Below, one piece after another: positions 8,875-17,194 of a stretch of 64,000 bases of DNA. The DNA is from Anabaena subtropica FACHB-260 (GTDB lineage Bacteria > Cyanobacteriota > Cyanobacteriia > Cyanobacteriales > Nostocaceae). The number at the start of each line of letters is the position of its first letter. The first letter of the stretch is position 1. Under the pieces are notes generated by a model that did no database searches, was not told the DNA's origin, and worked only from the letters and a program-made list of their open reading frames with translations. Location of the stretch: contig NZ_JACJRF010000007.1 of NCBI RefSeq assembly GCF_014697105.1, forward strand, positions 62,001 to 126,000. The letters are read 5' to 3'. A program made the translations under genes and the position numbers.

Positions 8875-10416
8875 TTATTTACCTTGCAGCAAACCTTGCA
8901 AAAAGTAAAAAATATTTGCCAAAATTTGTTCTAGCCCAAGAATAACACGATCTAACCATTCCAGAATATATTCCAACAGATGCTTTTCATAGCCGAGTAC
9001 AGTCGCTGTCGTTTCTATCCAGTCTGGTTGGGCTTCTACGTGGTTTTCCGGATAAATGTGTCGTTGGGAAATAGGAGTTTCAAGTTGTTTTGCAGAAGTC
9101 ACTTTCCTAGATGTTGTTTTTTTCTTCCGGACTAGACTAGATGAAGGTTTTTGTTGTGGTGCAGTCGGTTTTTTTCGACCAAGTAACCCAGATGGTTTAC
9201 TAGAAGTAATACTAGGCTTAATTCTTGATGATGACTGCCTAATTTTTTCCGTAATATTTTTGGAATCATCATACAAATCATGCCAATCTAACCAAGGATC
9301 GTTTGTGAAATACTCATGTGGTGACTGATGGCTACTGTCAAGTAGTTGCTGCTCATAAAAACCAGATTCTAACAGATTATTTTTGGATACACCAAAAAAG
9401 TAGTTCAGTGCTGCTTCAATTAATGCCGAAAAATTGTGTTTGTTGGTTGGCAAATTTTCAGCATTTTTGACTATTTCTCCTCTAGAGTTTAGCTGTTCTT
9501 TGCCATAAAGAAAAATGTTGAATTGAGTTTGGGCAACTCGCATTATTTCCAGACTGCGTTGTTGTGCAGGTAATATAGCAGTTTTTTCCAACTGAGCGAT
9601 CGCTGCATCTAACAGAGATACTATTTTACCTGTGTTGAGGATGTTTTTTACGCTTTCGTCAGTAATAACAGCCGTTTTGCTGGTATTTTCGCCTGTCAAC
9701 CTTGATAATATCTGATTAATTTCTGGTAATAAATGCGCTTGTTCTTTTGCTTGAGTTAACTGCCAATCATGCCAATATTCACCAACTTCATTGATAATTC
9801 TGTCTGTTAACTTTGCTTGTTGCTGTGGTGTCAAAATATCTAGAATTTGGTTTTCAGCGTTGACCAGCACCAACTGACGATTCACCAAATTTGAAGCAAT
9901 TCCTCTAACTATCGGTAAATTAAGCTTGAGAGTGTCTTGTTGAAGGGACGGGTTAACACTTGCTAGCGCTTTATCTGGAATAGTTAAGGATTGAGAAGAA
10001 TTTAGCTGATTTGGACGATGAGCCAGAAATTTCGGACGCAAGAACCCCAAAACATGGAAAAATTTGGACTTTCTTGAGACTGTGATAGTTGTTTCTTGAG
10101 ATGGTAGATACTGAACTGACTCTAGTACACGCTGAATAGGTCTATCAGTAGCCAGGGGAGTTTGTGAAAATAAATCAGTATTATGAGGCTGTAACCTTTT
10201 CCGAGAAGGTGGTTCCTTGCTGTATAGCCTTTTAACAGATGAATCAGCTGATTGCAAAAACAGATATACAGGATAAAGTAGTGCTTCCACACCCCACTTA
10301 GTAGTAACTTGGAAATTTCGGAAGGTACTTTCCCAATGTTCTGTCAACCGCCGAGATTGCTGGTTGACAAAGTTAAGGAATCTGCTTTGATAACGACCAG
10401 AAGAACCAGATGACAT
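8875..10416 (-). CDS. Unknown 513-residue protein
   Basis: The open frame extends to a TTG at 10470, but the ATG at 10416 (MSSGSSGRYQSRF) is the more likely start, giving 513 residues. The N-terminal third is basic and polar. The middle (about residues 180-340) is predicted helical with a conserved look (LVLVNAENQILDILTPQQQAKL, AAIAQLEKTAILPAQQ). A low-complexity Ser/Lys/Pro linker follows, and the last 40 residues form an amphipathic Leu/Ile/Phe-rich helix that could bind a membrane. I do not recognise a characterised family. It has its own upstream spacer with direct repeats. Confidence 0.7.
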   Translation of the reverse strand: MSSGSSGRYQSRFLNFVNQQSRRLTEHWESTFRNFQVTTKWGVEALLYPVYLFLQSADSSVKRLYSKEPPSRKRLQPHNTDLFSQTPLATDRPIQRVLESVQYLPSQETTITVSRKSKFFHVLGFLRPKFLAHRPNQLNSSQSLTIPDKALASVNPSLQQDTLKLNLPIVRGIASNLVNRQLVLVNAENQILDILTPQQQAKLTDRIINEVGEYWHDWQLTQAKEQAHLLPEINQILSRLTGENTSKTAVITDESVKNILNTGKIVSLLDAAIAQLEKTAILPAQQRSLEIMRVAQTQFNIFLYGKEQLNSRGEIVKNAENLPTNKHNFSALIEAALNYFFGVSKNNLLESGFYEQQLLDSSHQSPHEYFTNDPWLDWHDLYDDSKNITEKIRQSSSRIKPSITSSKPSGLLGRKKPTAPQQKPSSSLVRKKKTTSRKVTSAKQLETPISQRHIYPENHVEAQPDWIETTATVLGYEKHLLEYILEWLDRVILGLEQILANIFYFLQGLLQGK

Positions 10417-10684
10417 GGTAGTAATTAATGAGTTTGAGCCTTTTTGATTTGTGAGACTCCCGCCAAACAATATATAGAGTATTCAGGATTCAGAATACAG
10501 GATTCAGAATAGACATACTAAGTACTGGAGATGGAAAAGCAGAAAATTCTAAGCTTGACTTTTCTCATCAGGGATAAAGTAGGAAAATCTAGCCTTCCAA
10601 CAGTTTTACACAACTTTATTCTGAATTCTGACTTTTGACTACTATCTAAATAATTCTCGTAAGTGCTTTGATTTTAGCGAAAAT

Positions 10685-13600
10685 ATGACCCCGACCGTAT
10701 CTCAATCCCAGACAAATTTAATCTCAGATGCAATTGAGCGATTACGCAGTTGTTGCCAAGTTAATGTTCAGTCTACTTGGTTATACCAGGACTCGGACAG
10801 GGAAATTACTGATGTTGCTGCATCTAATTTATCCGCTTGGCAACCTGTAGAGTTAAACAGCAAAAGTAACATTGTTTGGACTGGTGGACAAAAAGTACTG
10901 TGGCTAGTCCAAAAATTCGTAGTTCCCCAAGATTTACAGAGTTATCCGTTAGCGGGGTTGTCATTGCGGCTAGGGCTGCTTTGGTGGGCAGACTCTGCGA
11001 AAATTTACGTAAATGGGGAATTGGTTCTAGAGGGGGATTTATTTGATTGCTCTCCCAGAGTTTTACTCAGTCAAGGAGTGATACCAGGGGAAGAATTTTT
11101 TGTGGCTTTGCGACTAGTCAGTCCTGGTCATTGTGATGGTGCTTTAGTGCGATCGCTCCTGATCTACGAGTCCACAGATTATCATCATCCCGATCCCGGC
11201 TTTATTGCCGATGAGTTAGCAATATTACAACTTTATTTAGAAAAGTTTGCACCAGAAAAATTAAATATACTTGCACAAGCAATCCAAGATATTAATACCC
11301 CCAACCCAGAATCGCTGATTACTCTACGCCAACACTTGATAAATCATCTATCTATCGACGACTCAAAATTTAAAATATATTTATTAGGACACGCTCACTT
11401 AGATTTAGCATGGCTATGGCCTGTAAGTGAAACCTGGAATGCAGCCCAAAACACCTTTGAATCAGTCCTCAAACTACAACAAGATTTTCCTGATTTAATC
11501 TTTTGCCATTCCACCCCAGCCCTATATGCTTGGATTGAAGAACACCGCCCAGATTTATTTACAGCAATTCAACAAGCCGTAGCTGCTGAAAAATGGGAAA
11601 TTATCGGCGGCTTTTGGGTAGAACCTGAACTCAATTTAATAGCCGGAGAATCTATAGTCCGTCAGCTATTGTATGGTCAACGCTACTTCCAAGAAAAGTT
11701 CGGCAAACTGACGACTGTAGTTTGGGTTCCAGACACCTTTGGTTTTTGTGCTACTTTACCGCAGTTTTTCGTTAATGCAGGCATTGAGTATTTCGTCACC
11801 CAAAAATTACGCTGGAATGACACTAATAAATTTGATTATGGCGCTTTTTGGTGGCGATCGCCAGACGGTAGTCAAGTATTAAGTGTCATGTCTGCACCCA
11901 TAGGCGAAGGTATTGACCCCATAAAAATGGCAGCCTATTCTCTAGAATGGCAAACCCAAAGCAACTTAACTCAATCCTTGTGGCTTCCTGGTGTCGGCGA
12001 CCACGGCGGCGGCCCCACCCGTGATATGTTGGAAATTGCCCAACGCTGGGAAACTTCGCCTTTCTTCCCAGACTTAGAATTTATCACCGCCGAAAAATAT
12101 CTCCAGCAAATTACGGTAGGGGGAGTCGGGGAAGATAGAGAAGCATTTTTAGCCACCTCATCCTCCTCCCCACTCCCCACTTGGGATGACGAATTATACT
12201 TAGAATTTCATCGCGGTTGTTATACTACCCACGCAGACCAAAAACGCTGGAATCGGTATTCTGAAAACTTACTATATCAAGCCGAACTCTTTGCTACCTT
12301 GGCAAATTTTATCTGTGGCGTGACATATCCCAAAACAGAAATAGAAACAGCTTGGAAGCAAGTATTATTTAACCAGTTCCACGATATTTTACCTGGTTCT
12401 TCCATCACCCAAGTATATGTAGATGCCTTGCCCGAATGGCAGCAAGTAGAACAAGTAGGAACCAAGATATTAGAGGAATCATTACAGGCGATCGCTTCTC
12501 ACTTTACCTTACCAGAACCACCACAAGCCGATAGTTTACCAATTTTCGTCTTTAATTCTCTCAATTGGCAACGCTCTGAAGTCGTCTCTGTCACCTTACC
12601 CACGCCAGCCACATCTCACCAAAAATGGGGAATCTACGATACCAGTGGCGAACAAATCATTTCCCAATTAACTGAACCATCAACCATACTATTTCTCGCC
12701 AGCGAAATTCCCCCTATAGGCTATCGTCTCTTTTGGCTGTCTCCCTCATCCTCCACATTTCCCACACCCCCCACATCCCCAGACTATGTTCTCGAAAATC
12801 AACACCTCCGGGTTATCGTAGACCCCGACACTGGAGATTTATCAAGTATCTATGACAAAATTCATCAAAGAGAAATATTGTCTGGCGCGGGTAATCAACT
12901 ACAAGGCTTTAAAGACAGTGGGCAATATTGGGATGCTTGGAATATCGACCCCAACTATAACCACCATCCCCTACCAGCCACCCATCTCAAATCTATCCAG
13001 TGGTTAGAACAAGGTGCTGTGCAAAGCCGTCTCCGAGTAGTGCGTCAATTGGGTGAGTCGGAATTTTCCCAAGACTATATTTTGCAAGCTGGTTCATCGT
13101 TATTAAAAATTACCTCTAGAGTTAACTGGCGAGAAAACCACGTTTTAGTAAAAGCAGCTTTTCCCCTCAGCATTACATCCGACTTTGCTACCTATGAAAT
13201 TCCCTGCGGTGCAATTCGCCGCCCAACTCAACCCCAAATCCCACAAGATAAAGCAAAATGGGAAGTTCCCGCGTTACGTTGGGCTGATTTAACAGGAAAT
13301 ACAGATCAAGGTATTTACGGTGTTAGCATCCTAAATGATTGTAAATATGGTTACGATAGCCAACCCCAGCAACTACGGCTAACACTACTACGTAGCCCCA
13401 CTTGGCCTGACCCAGAAGCCGACCGAGGCGTACACGAATTTACCTACGCCGTCTATTCTCACGCTGATAGCTGGGAATCAGCCCATACAGTACATAGGGG
13501 ATATGAATTAAACATTCCCCTGCAAGTGATGTTAAATCCTACTCCCCACTGTCCCCACTCTCCACTACCCAATAGAGATAAAGTAAGTTTTTTAAACTTA

Positions 13601-13846
13601 CCAGCCGAAAACCTAGTCTTGATGGCTTTAAAACCATCAGAAGAAGACCAGCAAAAATTAATTCTCCGGTGTTATGAATCTCACGGTGTCACAGCAGAGT
13701 TATCTTTACAGAGTGATTTACAGTTTACTTTAGGTACTCCAGTAGATTTATTAGAGCGCTCTACTAGTGAATTCTCATCTCAGCAACAAATCTCCACAAT
13801 TCAACCTTGGAAAATTGCCACTTTTCAGGTATGGAATGGAGGCTAG
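10685..13846 (+). CDS. GH38 alpha-mannosidase
   Basis: A 1053-residue glycoside hydrolase family 38 enzyme, which removes alpha-linked mannose. The zinc-binding block HAHLDLAWLWP starts at H236, and the nucleophile is D350 in WVPDTFGF. A second histidine block (LPGVGDHGGGPT) lies near residue 440, and the catalytic domain is followed by the mid domain and C-terminal beta domains. No signal peptide is visible, so it is probably cytosolic. Three Pro/Ser-rich stretches (about 12150-12183, 12737-12780, 13538-13571) interrupt otherwise conserved sequence and are encoded by C-rich tracts of the kind found between genes here. Confidence 0.93.
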   Translation: MTPTVSQSQTNLISDAIERLRSCCQVNVQSTWLYQDSDREITDVAASNLSAWQPVELNSKSNIVWTGGQKVLWLVQKFVVPQDLQSYPLAGLSLRLGLLWWADSAKIYVNGELVLEGDLFDCSPRVLLSQGVIPGEEFFVALRLVSPGHCDGALVRSLLIYESTDYHHPDPGFIADELAILQLYLEKFAPEKLNILAQAIQDINTPNPESLITLRQHLINHLSIDDSKFKIYLLGHAHLDLAWLWPVSETWNAAQNTFESVLKLQQDFPDLIFCHSTPALYAWIEEHRPDLFTAIQQAVAAEKWEIIGGFWVEPELNLIAGESIVRQLLYGQRYFQEKFGKLTTVVWVPDTFGFCATLPQFFVNAGIEYFVTQKLRWNDTNKFDYGAFWWRSPDGSQVLSVMSAPIGEGIDPIKMAAYSLEWQTQSNLTQSLWLPGVGDHGGGPTRDMLEIAQRWETSPFFPDLEFITAEKYLQQITVGGVGEDREAFLATSSSSPLPTWDDELYLEFHRGCYTTHADQKRWNRYSENLLYQAELFATLANFICGVTYPKTEIETAWKQVLFNQFHDILPGSSITQVYVDALPEWQQVEQVGTKILEESLQAIASHFTLPEPPQADSLPIFVFNSLNWQRSEVVSVTLPTPATSHQKWGIYDTSGEQIISQLTEPSTILFLASEIPPIGYRLFWLSPSSSTFPTPPTSPDYVLENQHLRVIVDPDTGDLSSIYDKIHQREILSGAGNQLQGFKDSGQYWDAWNIDPNYNHHPLPATHLKSIQWLEQGAVQSRLRVVRQLGESEFSQDYILQAGSSLLKITSRVNWRENHVLVKAAFPLSITSDFATYEIPCGAIRRPTQPQIPQDKAKWEVPALRWADLTGNTDQGIYGVSILNDCKYGYDSQPQQLRLTLLRSPTWPDPEADRGVHEFTYAVYSHADSWESAHTVHRGYELNIPLQVMLNPTPHCPHSPLPNRDKVSFLNLPAENLVLMALKPSEEDQQKLILRCYESHGVTAELSLQSDLQFTLGTPVDLLERSTSEFSSQQQISTIQPWKIATFQVWNGG

Positions 13847-14037
13847 AGGCTAGGAAGGAGATGAGAGATTTAAGAAATTAGAGTAACTATTTCTCACGGC
13901 GTTGCATAAATGCGGGATGATTTAGCAAGTTATAAAATTTCTCCCCCTGCTTCCCCTGCTTCCCCTGCCTGCCTAAATTCATCCCCCTGTTCTGCAACGC
14001 CTTTCTCACTCCCCACTCCCTATTCCCCATTTCCCCT

Positions 14038-14169
14038 TTAGTCTTCGTGATCTTCAAAAGGATCTCCTAATTCCCGGCTAGGAGGGCCAAAAGAGGTATA
14101 GATTCCATAGCCGGTGACAGCAACGAGGGCAGCACCGACAGAAATGATAAGAACTATTGCGGGTTCCAT
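14038..14169 (-). CDS. psbN: Photosystem II protein PsbN
   Basis: A 43-residue open frame starting at the ATG complement at 14167-14169. It encodes MEPAIVLIISVGAALVAVTG and ends in FGPPSRELGDPFEDHED. The single membrane span and acidic C-terminus are typical of PsbN, which helps assemble the photosystem II reaction centre rather than being a stable subunit. It is divergent from psbH, with 85 bases between the starts, the classical cyanobacterial and plastid arrangement. The C-rich tract 13921-14037 lies immediately downstream. Confidence 0.95.
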   Translation of the reverse strand: MEPAIVLIISVGAALVAVTGYGIYTSFGPPSRELGDPFEDHED

Positions 14170-14254
14170 AAGTGAGTTATAGATGATGAATGTTATTCTT
14201 ATAGAATATTACAGAAGATTAAAAAAAGCTTTGGCAACTAATCTTAGGTGAACT

Positions 14255-14443
14255 ATGGCACAACGCACTAGGTTGGGAGATATCCTGCGACCTTTAAATT
14301 CCGAGTATGGTAAAGTGGCTCCAGGCTGGGGGACAACCCCTTTAATGGCTGTTTTTATGGGCCTGTTTTTCGTTTTTCTGCTAATTATTCTGCAACTTTA
14401 CAACAAGTCAATTTTGATTCAAGATGTAAGGGTTGGCTGGTAG
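14255..14443 (+). CDS. psbH: Photosystem II protein PsbH
   Basis: A 62-residue photosystem II core subunit. It begins [20 protein letters not shown], followed by PGWGTTPLM and one membrane span (about residues 28-48), and ends in RVGW as PsbH does. It lacks the phosphorylated Thr extension of plant PsbH, as usual in cyanobacteria. It is divergent from psbN and is followed 43 bases later by a rho-independent terminator, so it is probably a single-gene transcript. Confidence 0.97.
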   Translation: MAQRTRLGDILRPLNSEYGKVAPGWGTTPLMAVFMGLFFVFLLIILQLYNKSILIQDVRVGW

Positions 14444-14857
14444 CTATTGATACGCAATAACCAAGCTAACTAATTAGCGAATCTGCACCCGGCTTGTCCG
14501 GGTTTTTTTGTCATTATTTTAGAGACATATCATGTCTCTATGTTAATCATTCATCCAAAAAATATATTTTTGAGGATTAAAGCATTAAGTGTTGACAATT
14601 ATTACACCTTGTTTTAATGTTCCAATTGCATAAGTTGTATTTGTGGGTAGCATACTGAAAACGCTACTCTTAAATAGGAATGATCATAGGTTTTTGAATA
14701 TCCTCTCTGAAAAGTGGGGAGTAGGAAGCAATGCAATTTTGGATTAAAAATTAATCTAAAATTCAAAATCTCAAATTTAAAATTCTTAGTCCCGTTCGGC
14801 TGACGCTCACTGCGAAGGCCCAGTCCCTAATCCTCTAAACTTCAAAGGAGAAACCGC
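14444..14857. other. 414-base spacer after psbH
   Basis: Contains the psbH terminator, a 9-bp hairpin (TAGAGACAT 14520-14528, ATGTCTCTA 14532-14540) and a GC-rich repeat-like patch (about 14791-14822). No gene is seen. The tatA ribosome binding site closes it. Confidence 0.6.
14487..14509 (+). terminator. Rho-independent terminator of psbH
   Basis: A 6-bp GC-rich stem (ACCCGG, 14487-14492; CCGGGT, 14498-14503) with a 5-base loop is followed directly by a run of seven T. Confidence 0.9.
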
Positions 14858-15133
14858 GTGAATATATTTGGTATTGGTCTACCGGAAATGGCTGTAATTA
14901 TGGTAGTAGCGCTATTAATCTTTGGCCCAAAGAAACTACCAGAAATTGGACGGAGTGTAGGAAAAGCAATTCGCGGTTTTCAAGAAGCTTCCAATGAGTT
15001 TCAAAGCGAGTTCAAACGCGAAGCTGAACAGTTGGAGCAGGTTGTGAAAACTACTGCTGAACTTGAACCCAAACAAATCGAATCTGTTAAATCGGAGCAA
15101 GAGGGAGCTGGTTCTTCTTCCCCTGCTACCTGA
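14858..15133 (+). CDS. tatA: Twin-arginine translocase TatA/E-type protein
   Basis: A 91-residue TatA/TatE family component of the Sec-independent export pathway. It has an N-terminal membrane helix (MNIFGIGLPEMAVIMVVALL), the conserved FGPKKLPEIGRSVGKA hinge and amphipathic helix, then an acidic, Glu/Gln-rich tail. The start is the GTG at 14858, chosen because AAAGGAG lies at 14844-14850 and no ATG fits. pth follows after 36 bases on the same strand and may be cotranscribed. TatB-like function cannot be excluded by sequence alone, since cyanobacteria have few Tat paralogues. Confidence 0.92.
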   Translation: MNIFGIGLPEMAVIMVVALLIFGPKKLPEIGRSVGKAIRGFQEASNEFQSEFKREAEQLEQVVKTTAELEPKQIESVKSEQEGAGSSSPAT

Positions 15134-15169
15134 GAAAGTGCAGCGAATGGTTGATTGTAAACAAGATAG

Positions 15170-15811
15170 ATGACAGAACCTGTAACACAAAATGCTTTGG
15201 TGATTCCCCAGCTAATTGTTGGGTTGGGGAACCCAGAGCCTAAATATGACCAAACACGCCATAATATTGGCTTTGCGGCTGTGGATGCGCTTGCTCGTGC
15301 TTGGCAGATTCCTTTGGCAGAAAATCGCAAGTTCCAGGGTGAATACGGTGAAGGTATCGCCCCTGGAGGTGTAAAAATTCGCTTGCTTAAGCCACTAACC
15401 TATATGAATCGCTCAGGACAATCAATACAAGCAGTAACGAGCTGGTATAAATTGCCAAGCGAGTCTGTGTTAGTGATTTATGATGATTTGGATTTACCTT
15501 TGGGTAAAACTCGCCTGCGGTTATCTGGTTCGGCGGGTGGACACAATGGAATGAAAAGTGCGATCGCTCATCTTAGCACGCAAAATTTTCCCCGCTTACG
15601 TATCGGTATAAGTAAACCTAAAAATGCTGTTAATGGCGATAACTCCGAGACGGTTTCTCATGTTTTAGGAAAATTTTCCGCCGCCGAGACTAAACTTATT
15701 TCCTTTGTTTTGCAGTTCGTAGTTGAATGTGTAGAGCTAAGTCTCAAACAGGGAGTAGAAAAGGCGATGAATCGTTGTAATAGTTATACTGTCGAGGCTC
15801 CTAAATCTTAG
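15170..15811 (+). CDS. pth: Peptidyl-tRNA hydrolase
   Basis: A 213-residue bacterial-type peptidyl-tRNA hydrolase that recycles tRNA from prematurely released peptidyl-tRNA. Recognisable blocks are the N-terminal LIVGLGNPEPKYDQTRHNIGF with the catalytic His, LLKPLTYMNRSGQS, VIYDDLDLPLGKTRLR with the catalytic Asp, and GGHNGMKS. Length is usual for the family. It follows tatA closely. Confidence 0.96.
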   Translation: MTEPVTQNALVIPQLIVGLGNPEPKYDQTRHNIGFAAVDALARAWQIPLAENRKFQGEYGEGIAPGGVKIRLLKPLTYMNRSGQSIQAVTSWYKLPSESVLVIYDDLDLPLGKTRLRLSGSAGGHNGMKSAIAHLSTQNFPRLRIGISKPKNAVNGDNSETVSHVLGKFSAAETKLISFVLQFVVECVELSLKQGVEKAMNRCNSYTVEAPKS

Positions 15812-15844
15812 AGCTATCAGCTACACTGGGCAGAACGCCATCGC
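15811..15844. repeat. GC-rich interspersed repeat
   Basis: This begins at the last base of the pth stop codon and resembles the block at 2249-2298 and the one at 21186-21222 (shared CAGAACGCCATCGC-like core). It may function as a 3' end hairpin for pth. Confidence 0.45.
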
Positions 15845-16075
15845 TAGTTTTTGGGTGTTCAACCTTGGTTGGTGGTCAACAACTATAGCTTGTTCCATCC
15901 AACCAGAGTTACACCTTTTATAAGACTTATTTATCAGCGAAATGATATACTCACACCCCTAAATGGGGTGCGGTACATCTTGCTTTATAATTTTCAAAAT
16001 AGTGGCAACTTAATGTTCCTTGTTCTTAGGTCATTTCCTAAAGCAAAGCCACCTATCCAAAGTAAATAGGTTTAT

Positions 16076-16252
16076 TTAAAAACGGCGTTTACGTCTAGAT
16101 GCCACTGCCTTGCGTTTGCGTTTTTCTAACGGTGTTTCAAAGTGTCGATGATACTTAACATCAGCTAATATACCAGCCTTAGAAACTTGGCGCTTGAACC
16201 GACGTAGAGCTGAATCGATGCCTTCGTTTTCTCCTAAAACCACTTGGGTCAT
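16076..16252 (-). CDS. rpsU: 30S ribosomal protein bS21
   Basis: A 58-residue gene. The protein begins [20 protein letters not shown] and ends in a run of Lys and Arg ([15 protein letters not shown]), the hallmark of bS21, which helps mRNA engage the small subunit. It is a single gene, convergent with pth. Confidence 0.96.
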   Translation of the reverse strand: MTQVVLGENEGIDSALRRFKRQVSKAGILADVKYHRHFETPLEKRKRKAVASRRKRRF

Positions 16253-16513
16253 TCGTTTTCCTCATTGATTAATAATCTACATTGTAATAGTAGCCTCAAA
16301 CTTAGCCAAACTTATTGAGGTGAAAAGAATAATAGTAATTTATCCAATTGAATCAGCTTATAGGGGTGTTTTCAGAACATAATCAACTACACTCCAACCC
16401 TGATGAATTTCATGATTGTGGTTACGTTTCCAAGCTAAAAATCAGAGTTTCTTGTATAAAATTTAATCTGATTTACTCATAAGTTTGGGTATAGTCTCAT
16501 CTTGGTACTTGAC

Positions 16514-16858
16514 TTAAAAGTTAATTCTGCCTCTATCTAATAATTTGTATCCTGCTGCTAATGCAGTGAAAGCCGCTAAGAAATTCCACAGACTCGTTGG
16601 TTTTAAGAAAACTCCCCCACTTAAAAAAACTAGTACAATACCAACTCCTAACAAAACAATGCCCAGGTTACCAGTTTCTCTACGAAAAAATATTAATAAA
16701 AAAACACCAGCCATAACTGCTAAGACAGAAGTGGTAGCAGGTAGACTACGGGAGAAAAATGAATAATAACCACTCACAAATATAATATTTTGTCCCAAAA
16801 AATAGATACTAATAAAAATTAGAATTAAACCTATAAATTTATTTAACAGCCTGCTCAT
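16514..16858 (-). CDS. Small multi-span membrane protein
   Basis: A 114-residue, very hydrophobic protein with about four membrane spans (residues 9-28, 40-58, 63-81 and 87-105) and short polar loops. No catalytic motif or family is recognised. It stands alone between rpsU and the DUF4139 gene. Confidence 0.65.
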   Translation of the reverse strand: MSRLLNKFIGLILIFISIYFLGQNIIFVSGYYSFFSRSLPATTSVLAVMAGVFLLIFFRRETGNLGIVLLGVGIVLVFLSGGVFLKPTSLWNFLAAFTALAAGYKLLDRGRINF

Positions 16859-17194
16859 AATTTTTCTACATTGCTCATGCTTGAGTTGATTGTTTATTTT
16901 GATTATTAATTTTACTCGCCTTTTGTCCGACTTTTATTAGTGAAAATACTTATTTGAAAGTATTTGTTTTTTCTGTAATCAGCCAAGAGTATATACTGGC
17001 TATAAAAGTACCGAATATTTATTAATTTACTCAATACTTAAAAATTACTAATGACTATTAAGGGAACACCAAAAAATAAATTATTCCAAATTGACAGTTA
17101 GTAGGGTGCGTCAGTATGAATAATTTCTAGGTACAGCTAAGTTTTCTCGCACTGACGCACCCAACCTACTTGGATATTTTTTATCTGGAAGTCC
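16859..17194. other. 336-base spacer with inverted repeat
   Basis: AT-rich, with one inverted repeat (17100-17170) just beyond the 3' end of the DUF4139 gene. No open frame of interest. Confidence 0.6.
17100..17170. repeat. Inverted-repeat element
   Basis: GTGCGTCAGT (17106-17115) and ACTGACGCAC (17151-17160) are perfect complements. They are flanked by AGTAGG on the left and CCAACCTACT on the right, which extend the dyad. The GGTGCGTCAG core with GTAGGTTGGG-type ends is a small repeat type I know from Nostoc intergenic regions. It could serve as a terminator for the minus-strand gene ending at 17195. Confidence 0.55.

Noticed and set aside
9056-9328. 90-residue plus-strand frame
   Set aside because: Fully antisense to the unknown gene 8875-10416, Phe/Cys-rich shadow reading.
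15851-16069. 72-residue plus-strand open frame after pth
   Set aside because: No family features, no ribosome binding site, and AT-rich composition like spacer. A weak CACCCC/GGGGTG hairpin sits inside it (15954-15970).
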